Below, in pieces: positions 14,022 through 25,432 of a DNA stretch of 64,000 nt (the stretch's first letter is position 1; the number at the start of each line of letters is the position of its first letter). Made by a program: the position numbers and the translations under genes. This DNA comes from Acytostelium subglobosum LB1. Taxonomy: Eukaryota; Evosea; Eumycetozoa; Acytosteliales; Acytosteliaceae. The DNA is taken from contig NW_012236531.1 in the NCBI RefSeq assembly GCF_000787575.1, forward strand, positions 829,396 to 893,395, in the 5' to 3' direction. Below the pieces are notes generated by a model. The model was not told the origin of the DNA. It worked only from the letters and a program-made list of their open reading frames with translations, and did no database searches.

Positions 14022-14588
14022 ATGGATCGTTATCTACCTCAATCACCAGCACCTGCCACCCCTCAGATGCAGGTATTGCCACAATCACCTATGTCTGTTG
14101 CAATGCAATCAATAAGTGGTGGACAAGGTCAAGGACAGGTTCAAGTGGGCAGGATGGATCAACAGAAGAGGAAAATGAGCCAAGGAGGACCTCAAGATCC
14201 AGTTTTCAAAGTTCCATATCACAAAGGCTCTACTCAACAGTATGTTGAATGCCTCTGTTGCTCGAGGTGGACATCGACATAACTAATACCCATCACACTT
14301 CAAAGTGCTGACAAGAAACCGAAACACAGCAACAACAACTACAACAACAATGATCCCTATTCACAAGTCGGCGAATTCCTAAAGAGTTTAGAGTTCAAGA
14401 GGGACATTGAGCAGTTGAACACACAGCTCAAGGAGAAGCTGGAGAGGCTCAAGAAGGTGTCATTCGAGTTGATGGCCATTGAGACCAGGCTCAGGAACTA
14501 CTGCAACACCAGTACTCTCGAGGAAGCCAAGGCCTTGTCCAAACGATCAATTGAAATCACTACTCAATTGAATCAACAAGACAAGTGA
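14022..14588 (+). CDS. Unrecognised coiled-coil protein
   Basis: Exons 14022-14239 and 14306-14588 give 166 residues. The first half is Gln/Pro/Gly/Met-rich and probably disordered. The second half, after an Asn run, is a predicted helix with heptads: VGEFLKSLEFKRDIEQLNTQ, LKEKLERLKKVSFELMAIET and a C-terminal TTQLNQQDK. The layout (disordered N-terminus, short coiled coil) resembles small Mediator or BLOC-type subunits, but no family could be named. The intron has a GTATGT donor and AAAG acceptor and the phase is consistent, so the gene model is more certain than its function. Confidence 0.65.
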
Positions 14589-15185
14589 GTTAGTGAGTGA
14601 GTGAATGGTGATCAATCATCGAGTCAATCAGAAGAAGATAGAGTTCACAACATTGGTATTTGGATAGGTAATAACAGACTTTATTATTATTACTCTGGTT
14701 TGGTTATATAGTTAAAAAAAAAGGAGGCACGCCAGTGTCAGTGTTGGAGGAGGTGTTTGGCTGGACTATTAAATGTCCAGTCAGTGGCCTGATCCAGACA
14801 CTAGGCAGAGGCAAGTGGTAGAGGTAGGTGACCAGGTGTTTCCCAAAGGTTGAAAAAATACCAGAGGAAGACAGCCTGGCCTTGAAGGAGGGGGAGAGAG
14901 AGAGAAGGAGGAGGGATGAATCGACATAGAGATTCAATCGATAAAGGTAATAGAGATGGATATATAAATATATAAATGAAAAGGTAGGTAGGAAGGTAGG
15001 TATATAGTGATAGATATATGGATATATATGGATAGAGATAGAGAGTGAGAGGGTGGTTGGTTGGTATATGGAAAGAGGGGGTTGGGGATGGATAGACGGC
15101 AGAGACGACTCGTCGTCGTCATTGCCAGTGTCCAGGCTGTACACACAAACTTGCGCGACGCAAAGGCCACGCCAAACACATGCAC
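14589..15185. other. Convergent intergenic region, purine-rich on the plus strand
   Basis: Lies between the ends of the coiled-coil gene (+) and the cyclin gene (-). It has a poly-A run at 14714 and GGAGGGGGAGAGAGAG-type purine runs near 14886-14912, continuing as GATATATGGATAGA repeats to 15090. Open frames here come from simple sequence. I see no gene. Confidence 0.5.
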
Positions 15186-16073
15186 TTAGCACATTGGTGA
15201 AACCATGCGGGGCTGGTAGATGGACTGGGCGTACGAGTCCACTTGGTAGACTGGCGACGAGTCGGCAGAGGTTGGTGCAGCGGGGGTTGCTTGGGAGTGG
15301 AACTGGAGAGCATGGAGCAGCTGTTGCTGCTGCTGCTGCTGGAGCATGAGCAACTCTTGTTGCTGCTGCTTCAACTGCATCTGCTGCTGGAACTGCAGCA
15401 GCTCCAGTGGCTTCCTGAGCACGTGTGGGGCGTTCTCGAATGGGTGCTTGAACATGGAAAAGAAGGAGTACTGATGCTCGTAGAGGCTGAGCACGTAGGC
15501 ATTGACGTCGTCGGAGGTCAGGAACAAGTTGTACTCAACACCAGACAAGAATCTTCTCTCCATCAGGTTGATGTCCTTGAGGGAGAAGTTGAAGATCTCA
15601 GCAATGATGGCGTTGTTGACTTGAGTTGACTCTGACCAGAACTTGAGTGTGACGACAGTGCTGTAATGTGTGATTGATCAATGTTAGATAATTGCTCTTG
15701 GAGTCATCATTGGATGATGTACATACCTTGTGAGGAGGAGGTTGAAGAGTTGATTGTGTTTGATTCCACTTCTATGTACAAATTTATCGGCGTAGATGAT
15801 GATGGGCACCAGCAAGTTTGATGAGCACTTCATCATGTCTAGGATGGCCATAACGATGTCAAAGATCTCGTCGATGGCAACGAGAACCTCACGCTTGAAG
15901 GCGGTGGACTCGTAGGCTGGATCGTGTTGGATCAACCATCCGTAGACTTTGTATGAAGCGATGATTCTCTCGGCCATCATTGGCTTGGTTTGGAGAAGTG
16001 CGCGTTGTTGGAGCAGACGCTTGAACATTCTCTGGTAGGCGCTCTGTCTTGATTGTTGGTTGTTGTTGTCCAT
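15186..16073 (-). CDS. Pho80-type (P/U-type) cyclin
   Basis: Regulatory subunit for a cyclin-dependent kinase, probably of the Pho85/CDK5 class. Exons 15727-16073 and 15186-15660 on the minus strand make 273 residues. The cyclin box covers about residues 70-190: VPIIIYADKFV, then the QLFNLLLTSTVVTLKFWSES helix spanning the splice site, then NNAIIAEIFNFSLKDINLME and a RFLSGVEYNLFLTSDDVNAY segment; this order is typical of PHO80-like cyclins, including the single-fold size. The N-terminus is Asn/Gln-rich and the C-terminal third is Gln-rich with a run of nine to ten Gln. The gene faces a 4.7-kb gene-free upstream region, suggesting elaborate regulation. Kinase partner unknown. Confidence 0.82.
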
Positions 16074-19000
16074 TGTATTGTAATTATATTTGTTGGAGGT
16101 GGAAAAAAAAAGGAGGAGGTAGGGTAGAGAGGGAAGGAAGGAGGGAGGAGGGAAAAAAAAAAGGTATATATAGGTAGGTAGTCTTGTGGACTTAAAAAAA
16201 AGGAGTTGATAGGATGTTTGATATGTTTCAGTATATCAAGCTGTGAATCGGTAATTGATTGATTGAATGATTGGTAGGGTAGGGTAAAAAAAAAAAGGAG
16301 GAGGAGGAGGTAGGTATATAGTATTTAAGAGGAAGGAGGGTACTATAGGAGGTAGGAGTTATATAAAGTCAGTCTTATTGATTCTTATGAATCATGTGAA
16401 TGAATGAATATGTGAATATGTAAATGAGTGAATGAATGAATGTGAAGTGTATATAAGTTATATTATATATATATATATATTATATGTTTATATATATATA
16501 TTGAATCCAGTATTTGTGTGTATGATTGTAATAATAATAATAAGCAATCAATAGCGGCAATAGCAATGTGTAGTTGTTGGTTGTTGGTGCCTCTGTGAGT
16601 GCACTTGATTATAAATATCTTGGTTGGGCCGTGTGTGTTACTTTGTTGGGTGCTAAGTGTGAGATCACCTGATCTCTTGTCAACGGCAACACAGATTATC
16701 ACCACCACAAACTCACACACACTAACCACACCAATTGTGTTGTGATCTGCATCTAATTATGGAGATACATCTGGTCACCAGGCATGGCAGGTGATCTGAG
16801 TGTGGTGGCCCAAAACGAAAAACAAGATAGGGGCAAAAAAGCAAACAAAAAACATGCAGATGCTTTGGGATCGGGTGGACCGAGTGGGGGCTAGTGAGGT
16901 CTCGGGCAATAAGCCGCAAGTTTTGATGGTTCTTCTAGATTTGTGTGTGGATGTAAGCCAAGGCAAATTGGCCCTGACCGGGCATATCACCACCCATCGA
17001 CCATCGCTTGCATGAGCCGGATGGCCGCGGCACGGGTTTTGATGGGTGGCGTTTGCCTTGCCAAGCTCATTGCCTTGGCAGCAATGTTTTGCTTTGGGCT
17101 TGAGTGGAATGAGATGTTGGTTGTTGTCGGAGGTTGGTTGTTGGGCAACATAATTATGGTTGTTGTTGGTGGAGTAGCAGTGCCCACAAGTCAAGTCCAC
17201 ATGGAACTTGGTGGGCAAGTTATGATGATAGTGAAGTCATTATTGTTCCATGAGACCAATAACTGACAATGATGTGATGATGTTGTAGTAGTGGAAACAT
17301 TGGATGTTGTATGTTTGGCTGCATTGGAGTGGAGTGGATGTTGGTACCTACATTATTGTTTAAAATTATACAGTTATATTATACAAGCATGTGATTGTTT
17401 GATTGATTAAGTTGTAGATTGATAGATTGATTGAAAAAGTGTGGAGTGTAGAGGAGATAAAAAGGGATTGGTTGTTGGTATTTGGATTGACTTGTCCTTG
17501 TGAGTCAGTGACACCTTGGTGATTGAATAGGTGCAGGTATGAGGTTATTAATTTAAAAATGAATATATATTAATAATAATAATAATACAAAAGAGGTAAA
17601 AGAGATAGATAAGGGATGGATAAGTTAGATTGTTAGATTGTTAGTTGGTTGGAAAAAAAGATAGATTGGAAGGTTGTTGATGATGATGATGATCCGGTTT
17701 GTCAATGACCTAGAGGATTAAATAAGCTACTGATGTTGCCAGGGGCGCCAAGAGACACTTCCTTCTAGGAGGTGATGAGCTAGATGATGTGTGTTTTAAA
17801 TAGGCTCTGAGTAGTGGGGTAGAGTGTAGATACATGCTAGTGTGCTTGGTGGCTGTTGTCCAGGCTCGTGTTGCAGTTATGGTGGCCAATCTACATACAA
17901 ATATATACAATTGGCGGCGCCATTCCAGAGGCGTCCGCACAAGTTCATGCAAGCAATCTAGGACAGATCGCGGGACTTGAGACTTGAATGTCGCGACCAC
18001 CCACGAAACCTTGAGTAGCTACTAGTGTGTACTGAGAACACCTGTGGTTACAATCCAAACACACCAATCCTAAGTTTCAGGTGCTGTTCAACAACAGCAA
18101 TTTGTCAATGTTTTCAATTTGTTGTTGTGTTGTTTGTTGTTACAATGCTTTGTCAACCGACACACTTCTCAAAATAGTGCCACACATTGAGATACTGCTT
18201 CCTTCAAGATCTTGGTGTGCTCGGTGACCTTAATATGAATGTCAGCTGCCCCATCTCTCTCTCATTCTCTTTTAATTGATCGAGAACGTGCAATATTGTT
18301 TGTGGGGAGGCAGGTTGGGTTTAGCCTCCAACAGCTTGATGCAATGCAATAACAATCAATTGAATTACCCACCCATTATTATGGTTGATAAAGATCAGAT
18401 GACGATGGATCGCTGTTATGTTGCTTTAAAGTATTCAACATCAATCATCATTAATTGACAAAGAAGTAGTGTGCTGATGGAACCCAGTTGGTTTGTTGTG
18501 TGTTTGTTTCTTGATGATGACGATTGGTCCACTCAATATGTGCTGTGAGGTAGTATATGGATGGACCGTCAACAACTACTCCCTCACATTGCATCGATCC
18601 CACACTCACCCCTTCAATCATGAAGGTTACCAACTAATTCATTGACACCAAACAGTGTTGACTTGGTCATTCTCTACATACATCCATACACACACACATA
18701 TACATACACACATACAAAGACTGCTGTTGCCAACAACAACTAACAAACAACATCATATGATATGAAGACCTTCCCGAGCTGATGAGAACAACATGAACTC
18801 CTATTGGTCAAGGTGGCGATATAAGGACGAGCTGTGTGTTGAATGATGGGGACATGGGAGAATAATGAATGCGTAGTTGTATGCGCTATCACCTATTGCT
18901 TTAGGTGTTCGCGACATTCTACCATTCTACCACTATACCGATTCAAACGCACTCCGATGTTTGGTAGGTTTAAGTTCGACTGTTGATTTGATTGATTGAT

Positions 19001-20820
19001 CAACCAATCTTTAAAGATTATCAATTATTGTCCGTCGATTCATTGATGGAGTGGCGACAGTACTTTTAAAGTAGAGGAGTTGTATGATAGGGTGAAGGAC
19101 GGTCACTCTTGGGCGAGAGAGACATGGAACCCTCGGCCCCCACTCTCTGATAATTATTATGATCAAGTTGGAACTAACAAAGAATAATAAATATCCATCC
19201 ATCAATCATATATCACCCCCTACTACTCAATGAATGGATAGTTAGACAGGTGGGTAGGTTGGTAGCCACTAGCGTTGACAGTCAATGAATGTGGTTATAC
19301 CTGCGCATTCAGTGGCATTGACATTCAATCAGAACTTTTAAAACAGTTACTACCTGTTTTAAGTACGATCATCCATCAGTGATGTATGGTTTACTAACCA
19401 ACCAATTAATATTCATCCTCTTTCTTCCACCAATCTACCTTCCTATCTACCTATCCATTAATCAAGTAGATTATAACTACTGTTGAAACTCCAAGCTTGA
19501 TGCCCATTTCTGGATGTGTCTAATCTTGTCAGTTAGAGTCCATCCATTCGCCTTGTCTCATAAACCGTTGAATAAATCGCCCAACATAGACTACCAGAGA
19601 TGAATGCCTTGCCATTGCCACCTTCCAGGCCAGACAGGTCCAGACCAGGCCAGGCAGGGACCATGTTGGAATGATGATAGAGTCATTAAGCGAATGATGA
19701 TGGTAAGTAACCAGATTCAAACATGTGGACACTTATTGCCGCGCCCAAATGACTTGTTTGGATTTATGATTAATCGACGCTCTGAGGATGAGACAGCAAG
19801 TGACTTTTTCGATGTGGGTGAATCAGTTAATCATAACAAAAAACACGTTTTTCAGTCCCGTTCGTTGGACCAGTATTTCCTTTTATGTCGAAGTATCTTT
19901 TATGGATCTTTTTCGTGACACTAAACAAAACCAAAACATCTGGTTTTTCTTTTTTATTATTAACAATTATAACCCTGGGTTTATTCTTTATTGTTGTTGA
20001 GGGAGATGAGCGAGGTGACTTAATTCTGACCATCCATTGGTTTTGAAGTGTATGAGTGAGTGACGGTGGCAATGACCTCAATTGAATAGCCACACCACAA
20101 CCTCTCGTTTCGAAAGGTTATTGTTTCCCTGCCCACCTCTCTCACATATACATCATCATTAACTAGTTATTAAAGAAAGACAATAACCTTTATTATACAC
20201 ATACATACATTAATTACTATTACTAATACTATCATATCATTTACAATTAATAAATCATTTATATAGATTACTGATTCTTTTTGTGAATTGTAAGTGAAGC
20301 TAAGAACATGTACATGTTCTACCACAATCTTCTTGGATATTGTTTCTTCATGTTTGTCATTGTGTTTGGGCGTGTGTTGTCAGCTGTTGTTCAGTGAGTG
20401 TGTGTGGTTGGTTGTTGTCCAATAACCACAAAACTAAACTAAACACACGCGTTTGTATTCTACCCATTCATTCATTGCATTCCCAATGTTCAGGCTCAAT
20501 CTATCTATCGCCCGCTACAAGACTAAGAACATTGAGACCATCACATCCAACCAAACCAACCAACCAAACCAACTGACTGACTGATCATCATCATCATCTC
20601 AGTCACATACGTCCAAGATCGCCTTCATTCATTCATTGACCCACATTACTAGTTGGACTTGACTAACACTTCTCGAACATTAGTTTCCTTTGACTGCCAC
20701 AGATATATACCTTCACATCAACAACCAAACCAATAGTTGTTACCTCACTCACTCACGCACTCACTCGATCACTCAATCAATCAATCAAATTATTATTCAT
20801 TCAAGACTCATGGGACAATA
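16074..20820. other. 4.7-kb gene-free region between divergent cyclin and histidine kinase genes
   Basis: The longest gap in the window. 16074-16360 is G/A-rich on the plus strand with several poly-A runs. 16440-16510 is a TA microsatellite. 16790-17230 and 17700-18060 are islands of more complex, GC-richer sequence with repeated GGGCAA motifs (16831, 16904, 17143, 17213). 19620-19670 has a cluster of CCAGGCC-type words. An 18-bp perfect palindrome is at 20303-20320. Short open frames (for example 17710-18000, minus) show no family motif or clear codon bias. I read it as control DNA, perhaps with unannotated noncoding RNA. Confidence 0.5.
20303..20320. promoter_or_regulatory. 18-bp perfect palindrome
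   Basis: AGAACATGTACATGTTCT reads the same on both strands. It lies about 500 bases upstream of the histidine kinase ATG, in otherwise low-complexity AT-rich DNA, and could be a dimeric transcription-factor site. Confidence 0.35.
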
Positions 20821-23800
20821 ATGTTTGATCACTCATTCCATCAGAACAGTAGCAGCAGCAGCAGTGGCAGCAGCAACAATGGCAATGGCAATGGCAATGG
20901 AAGTGTTAGACCAACCAGGAGATCACTTGACTTGACACATCTGAGTGACCATGCACGACAATCATATGTACAGATGCTTGGAGATGCACCATTGTCACCT
21001 GGTCGAACCCACCGCGCACCAGCCGTCGCATCCAATCACTTGCCACCCATCCACCCAAACTCATTGCTTCATCAACCAGTGCCGACCAACCCACCTATCT
21101 CTCCTCCCCCAAACCATTCGCCAAACAACTCAAGCAACTTGCCCCCACGTCCACGCGAGCGCTTCAAGTCATTCAGCTGGACGGTCGGCGAGTCAAACAC
21201 AGACGCTCGCGTGTCTGAGCTCTCAATGGTGGCCTCACGCTCAAAGAATCTCAAGAACGAGTTCTCCATCCTCTACGACGTGCTCAAGTCGTCTGAGGCA
21301 CTTCAGTTCCACACCAAGGTGTCGTCGGGCTTGCGTCCGGGCACGGGCAGCGGTCTCACACACTGCAGCAAGTACAAGACGCTTCTCATTCAGAACCAGA
21401 ACTCGCCCGATCGTCATATCCTGACCAACACGCTTATGCGTCGCGGCCACACCGTCGTCAATTCACCCTGTGATGTCACTCTGATTCATCACCTTCACAA
21501 TCAAGACCCATTCTCACTATTCATATACAATCAACGATCATCGGCCAGCGATGACTCGGTCATCCCTGTGGACATTCACACCGCCGCGCCCAATGGCATC
21601 GCAGGCGAGCACAGCGTCGACACCAACATGTTCACATTCCAACCTGCCAGCAACAGCAGCAGCGACGGCATGCCACAGTTCTCCCGCAGCTGCGGCATCG
21701 ATCACCCAACGCAGATCACTGGCTACAATGACGTTCACATCAATGGTGCGTCGGCCATGGGCGGCGGAGGCAGCACACCACCAAGCTACGTCAACAGCTT
21801 GGAGTTCATACGCACACTCAGAGAGATTGTCGGACCATACTGCGTCATCATCGTTGTGACGGCCAGTGACAACCCGATCGAGTTCTCATCAATCATCGAC
21901 GCTGGTGCAAACGATTACATACCGCATCCACTATCGTCGGTGTTGTTGGACGTGCGATTAAACTGTGCCGAGCGAATGGTCAACGATCACCAATGTCTGA
22001 CCAAGGCCGACGAGCTCTATGATAGCGCCAAACGAATAGTATCCTGCATCGAATATAGCAGTGATGGAATGGAGATTTGGAGCTCGACTGGCCAGATCAA
22101 ATACTTGAACTACTCAATCTCCACATCAGTTGGATACTCAAGATGGGAGTTGCTCAACAAGGAGTTTTCTTTCCTCATCGACAACCAAGAGATTATCCCT
22201 CAGATGTGGGCAACAATCACTGGCGGAAAGACCTGGAATGGCTTCATCAGGACGAAGCATTCAAATGGAACTACTATTTATTTCGTAAGTCCATCTACTA
22301 CCAATAATCAATCAATCGATCACATCACTGACCCAACCCAAACAATCAATCGATCAATCCAGGAAACAAACATTTCACCTGTACACGACCAATCACAAAA
22401 ACTGCTATATTATAATTGCTCCAAGCGCGATGTTACACAGAAGCGCATCGATGAGGAGTCAAGAACAGCAGAGCATGAGAAGACATTACAAAAGTCAAGG
22501 TTACGTCTAAGCATGATGAGTCATGACATACGAACTCCAATGAATGGCATCATCGGCATGACAGACCTTCTATCCGAAACAACAATGGACTCTCAACAGA
22601 AACACTACCTGGACATCATCAAAGGCTCATCAAACACATTGCTCAACATAATCAATGATCTATTGGATATCTCAAAGGTATGTTATGTCCATGGTCATGG
22701 CTGGGCCCAACTCGTTCAATCACTAACCCATCAATCAATCAATCCCAGATCGAGGCAGGCAAACTAGAAATAGATAATATCGAGTTTGACTTTAGAGAGA
22801 CCCTCGAAGATGTTTGTGAGCTTATGGGTGAGCGAGCCCAGACAAAGGCCCTGAACCTCATGGCATTCGTCCACCCATCAGTGCCCCAGAAGTTGATTGG
22901 CGACTCGAGTAGACTAAAGCAAATATTTACCAACCTTGTATGTATACACTCTATCAACCAATCGAATGAAAGAATGAGCCAACTAACAAGCCGCCACGAC
23001 GACATGCCATATATACATAGCTTGGCAACTCTGTCAAGTTTACAGACAATGGAGAGATTATAGTTGTTTGTAATATGGTCAGCTTCACGGATGAGAATAT
23101 CACTCTGAGGATTGAGGTCAAGGACACTGGAATTGGTATCAAGAAGGAGGCTTTGCCATTGTTGTTCAAGGCATTCACACAAGCAGAGGGCAGCATTGCA
23201 AGACAGTACGCAGGCAGCGGCCTGGGTCTTGCCATCTGCAAGGAGTTGGCACAGTTGGCCTTCAACGGCGACATTGGAGTGGACAGTCAATATGGAGTTG
23301 GCAGCACATTCTGGACCGTACTGACATTCAAATCACTGCGCTCAGCATCCTCGACGACCATCCTACCCATGCTCACGCTCCAAATGCTGGGTTCGGATCG
23401 GTCCGAGCCAATGATCATTCAATCGATCGACCAGGGTGTGGGCGTGAGTGGGGACGCCACCGCAATGCTCGTCGACTACACAGTGAGCAGCGAGAACCCT
23501 CCCAACTTCCGTGGATCACGCATGCTACTTATTGAGCGCAATATGAACCAATGTAAATTCCTCACACAACAGTTCTCCGTGTGGAACATCATCCTGGACT
23601 CGACCGATGACATTACCAAGGCCATACAAATGTGGGATCAATCCGTTGCGGCATCAATACCCTATTCAATGATCATTATGGACCTGTCATCAGTGGGTAC
23701 CGATGCATTCTTCCTCGCACAAAAGTTCACAGGTCATGCCAAGTCCATTGGAGTTGTCCTTCCTCTGCTCCTCCTCCTTCCACTCAAGATGCGCTCACCC

Positions 23801-24553
23801 TCACTCGAAGAAGAGGCCAGGCGATCCGGCATTGGTGAGATCGTCACCAAGCCCATACGCATGTCCAACCTCCTCGACAGTCTTATTTCACTCACAGGTG
23901 TAAGTACCCTATCGTCATCACAATTGTTCAGTCCACTCACTAACAAAACAAACAATCAAACAAACTAGCTTCGACAAAGGAAGGAGCGTACAATGAACTC
24001 CCCTGCAGTACAGGTGATACATAGTCCACATGACAGCTTGGTCATTAGAGTGCTGGTTGTGGATGATAATACTGTGAACCAACAGGTGGCGCATAGGATG
24101 CTACAATCAATCGGATGTGTTGTAGATATGGTATCTAGTGGTCTGGAGGCTTTGGAATGTCTGGACGCCACGCCCTATGACATGGTGTTCTTGGACATTA
24201 TGATGCCCGACATGGATGGATTCCAAGTGGCCAAGGAGATCAGAGAGCGAGAGATCATGCACAAGACCAAGAGGATACCAATCATTGCCATGACAGCAAA
24301 TGCCTTCAAAGAGGATCAGTTAAAGTGTTTGAACAGTGGCATGGATGACTACCTTTCCAAACCGATCAAGTTCAATGAGTTCCGTTCGTTGATGTCCAAG
24401 TGGAAACAGAACATATTCCACATGAACAACAGCAGCAACAATGATACCAATACTGGAAGTGTACCGCCTACCAACACGATCAACAGCAACAACAACATCA
24501 TCACTACTACAAGTAGTAATAGTAGTAGTGGTGGTGTTATTGAGTTGGTATGA
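20821..24553 (+). CDS. Hybrid sensor histidine kinase with PAS and several receiver domains
   Basis: Two-component phosphorelay kinase of the dictyostelid Dhk type. Five exons: 20821-22284, 22363-22677, 22749-22937, 23021-23899, 23969-24553; 1143 residues. Order: low-complexity Ser/Asn/Pro start; a receiver-like fold at about 190-390 interrupted by a long Ser/Asn insert; PAS at about 400-510; HisKA with phospho-acceptor His542 in [11 protein letters not shown]; HATPase with N, G1 and G2 boxes ([13 protein letters not shown] across the splice, [20 protein letters not shown]); a degenerate receiver at about 830-945; and a full C-terminal receiver with VVDDN, Asp1025 in [12 protein letters not shown] and Lys in YLSKPI. 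No membrane segment is evident, so a soluble kinase is likely. Input signal unknown. Introns contain repeated CAAT. Confidence 0.92.
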
Positions 24554-24691
24554 TCATTAACATTACCATAAACGGATATCATTACCTTATATATACAATA
24601 CTCCTTAAATGTCTATTGATACTAAATGGGATAATTGACCAAAGATGGTATCCATTACCATATCCAGAGTCACCTTTGGTCCACCATCTGG

Positions 24692-24699
24692 TATAAATA
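24692..24699 (+). promoter_or_regulatory. TATA box of the hssA-like gene
   Basis: TATAAATA lies 105 bases upstream of the ATG at 24804. Just upstream is an inverted pair GACCAAAG (24637-24644) and CTTTGGTC (24674-24681), a possible operator-like site. Confidence 0.5.
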
Positions 24700-24803
24700 G
24701 CCAGTGAATGGACAACTACAATCACATCATCAATCAATCAACAAGTAGTAATACAACTTAACTTATCTCTTTACCTTTCAATCAATCAATCTATCAACCA
24801 ACA

Positions 24804-25076
24804 ATGACTATTATTGGTATGTATTCATCAATCCACCCATTGGGATGTATCTAACTCAACATTAATGTAGCCAACTTGAGAAGCATGGGCCAGCCAATGG
24901 TTGCCATCCAACAAGCCCAGTCAGTTGCCTCGTCCCAGGGTGCCAGCTCAGTCCAGTCCAGCAACCACTTGGAGTGTGGAAGGAGAAGAAGAGTGAACAT
25001 CAACATCTTTGTTGGAGGAGGTATTGGTGGTGGCTGTGGATGTGGAGGCTTTGGTGGTTTTGACGGCTTTGATTAA
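24804..25076 (+). CDS. Small glycine-rich protein, hssA/2C/7E-like
   Basis: Exons 24804-24816 and 24871-25076 give 72 residues. It begins MTIIANLRSMGQPM and ends in a Gly/Cys/Phe-rich tail (GGGIGGGCGCGGFGGFDGFD). A start of the form MTxx..S/A..SMG, a tiny first exon with one intron directly after, and a glycine-rich tail are typical of the large dictyostelid hssA/2C/7E family, which is mostly expressed in multicellular development. Molecular function of the family is unknown. Its promoter has a clear TATA box. Family assignment is by pattern, not by full-length similarity. Confidence 0.6.
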
Positions 25077-25432
25077 GCCTGATGATGAGTACACCATCCA
25101 CCCGCCTCATTCAATCATCCAATCTCGCTGTCCAGCTATCACACTGGAACACTATCCAATAAACAATCATCATCATCATTATATGTCAATGTAACTTTAT
25201 ACTTGTATCTTGATGATGAGTAACCTTGAAGGTCACTCAACGATGTGGTCGAGAGAGAGAGAGGGAGGGATATTGGACCCGACCTTACTTGTACATCGTC
25301 CAGTGTACCTCATAGGAGTAGTCTACTGCATGAGTGTACCATGTGTCCAAACAGTTCGCGAATGTACAATGAGAGACCATGTTCAACAATGATGAAGAGG
25401 GGGAGATGATATGATGATGACCATGTTGCAGT
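25077..25432. other. Convergent intergenic region, hssA-like and GEMIN2 genes
   Basis: Contains CATCATCATCATTATATG near 25169, AATAAACAATC at 25159 (probable poly(A) signal for the plus-strand gene) and a GAGAGAGAGAGGGAGGG run at 25252-25268. No coding-like frame beyond chance. Confidence 0.5.

Noticed and set aside
14704-15192. 162-codon minus-strand frame after the coiled-coil gene
   Set aside because: Mostly Ser/Leu/Tyr/Ile from simple TCTC and TATA repeats; it overlaps the end of the cyclin gene in another frame.
17710-18000. 96-codon minus-strand frame in the long gene-free region
   Set aside because: Codon use is not like neighbouring genes, no conserved motif is visible, and no splice partners were found.
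18860-19000. Possible tRNA (GTTTGAATC-like T loop on the minus strand near 18945)
   Set aside because: No matching acceptor stem, D arm or anticodon stem could be drawn around it.
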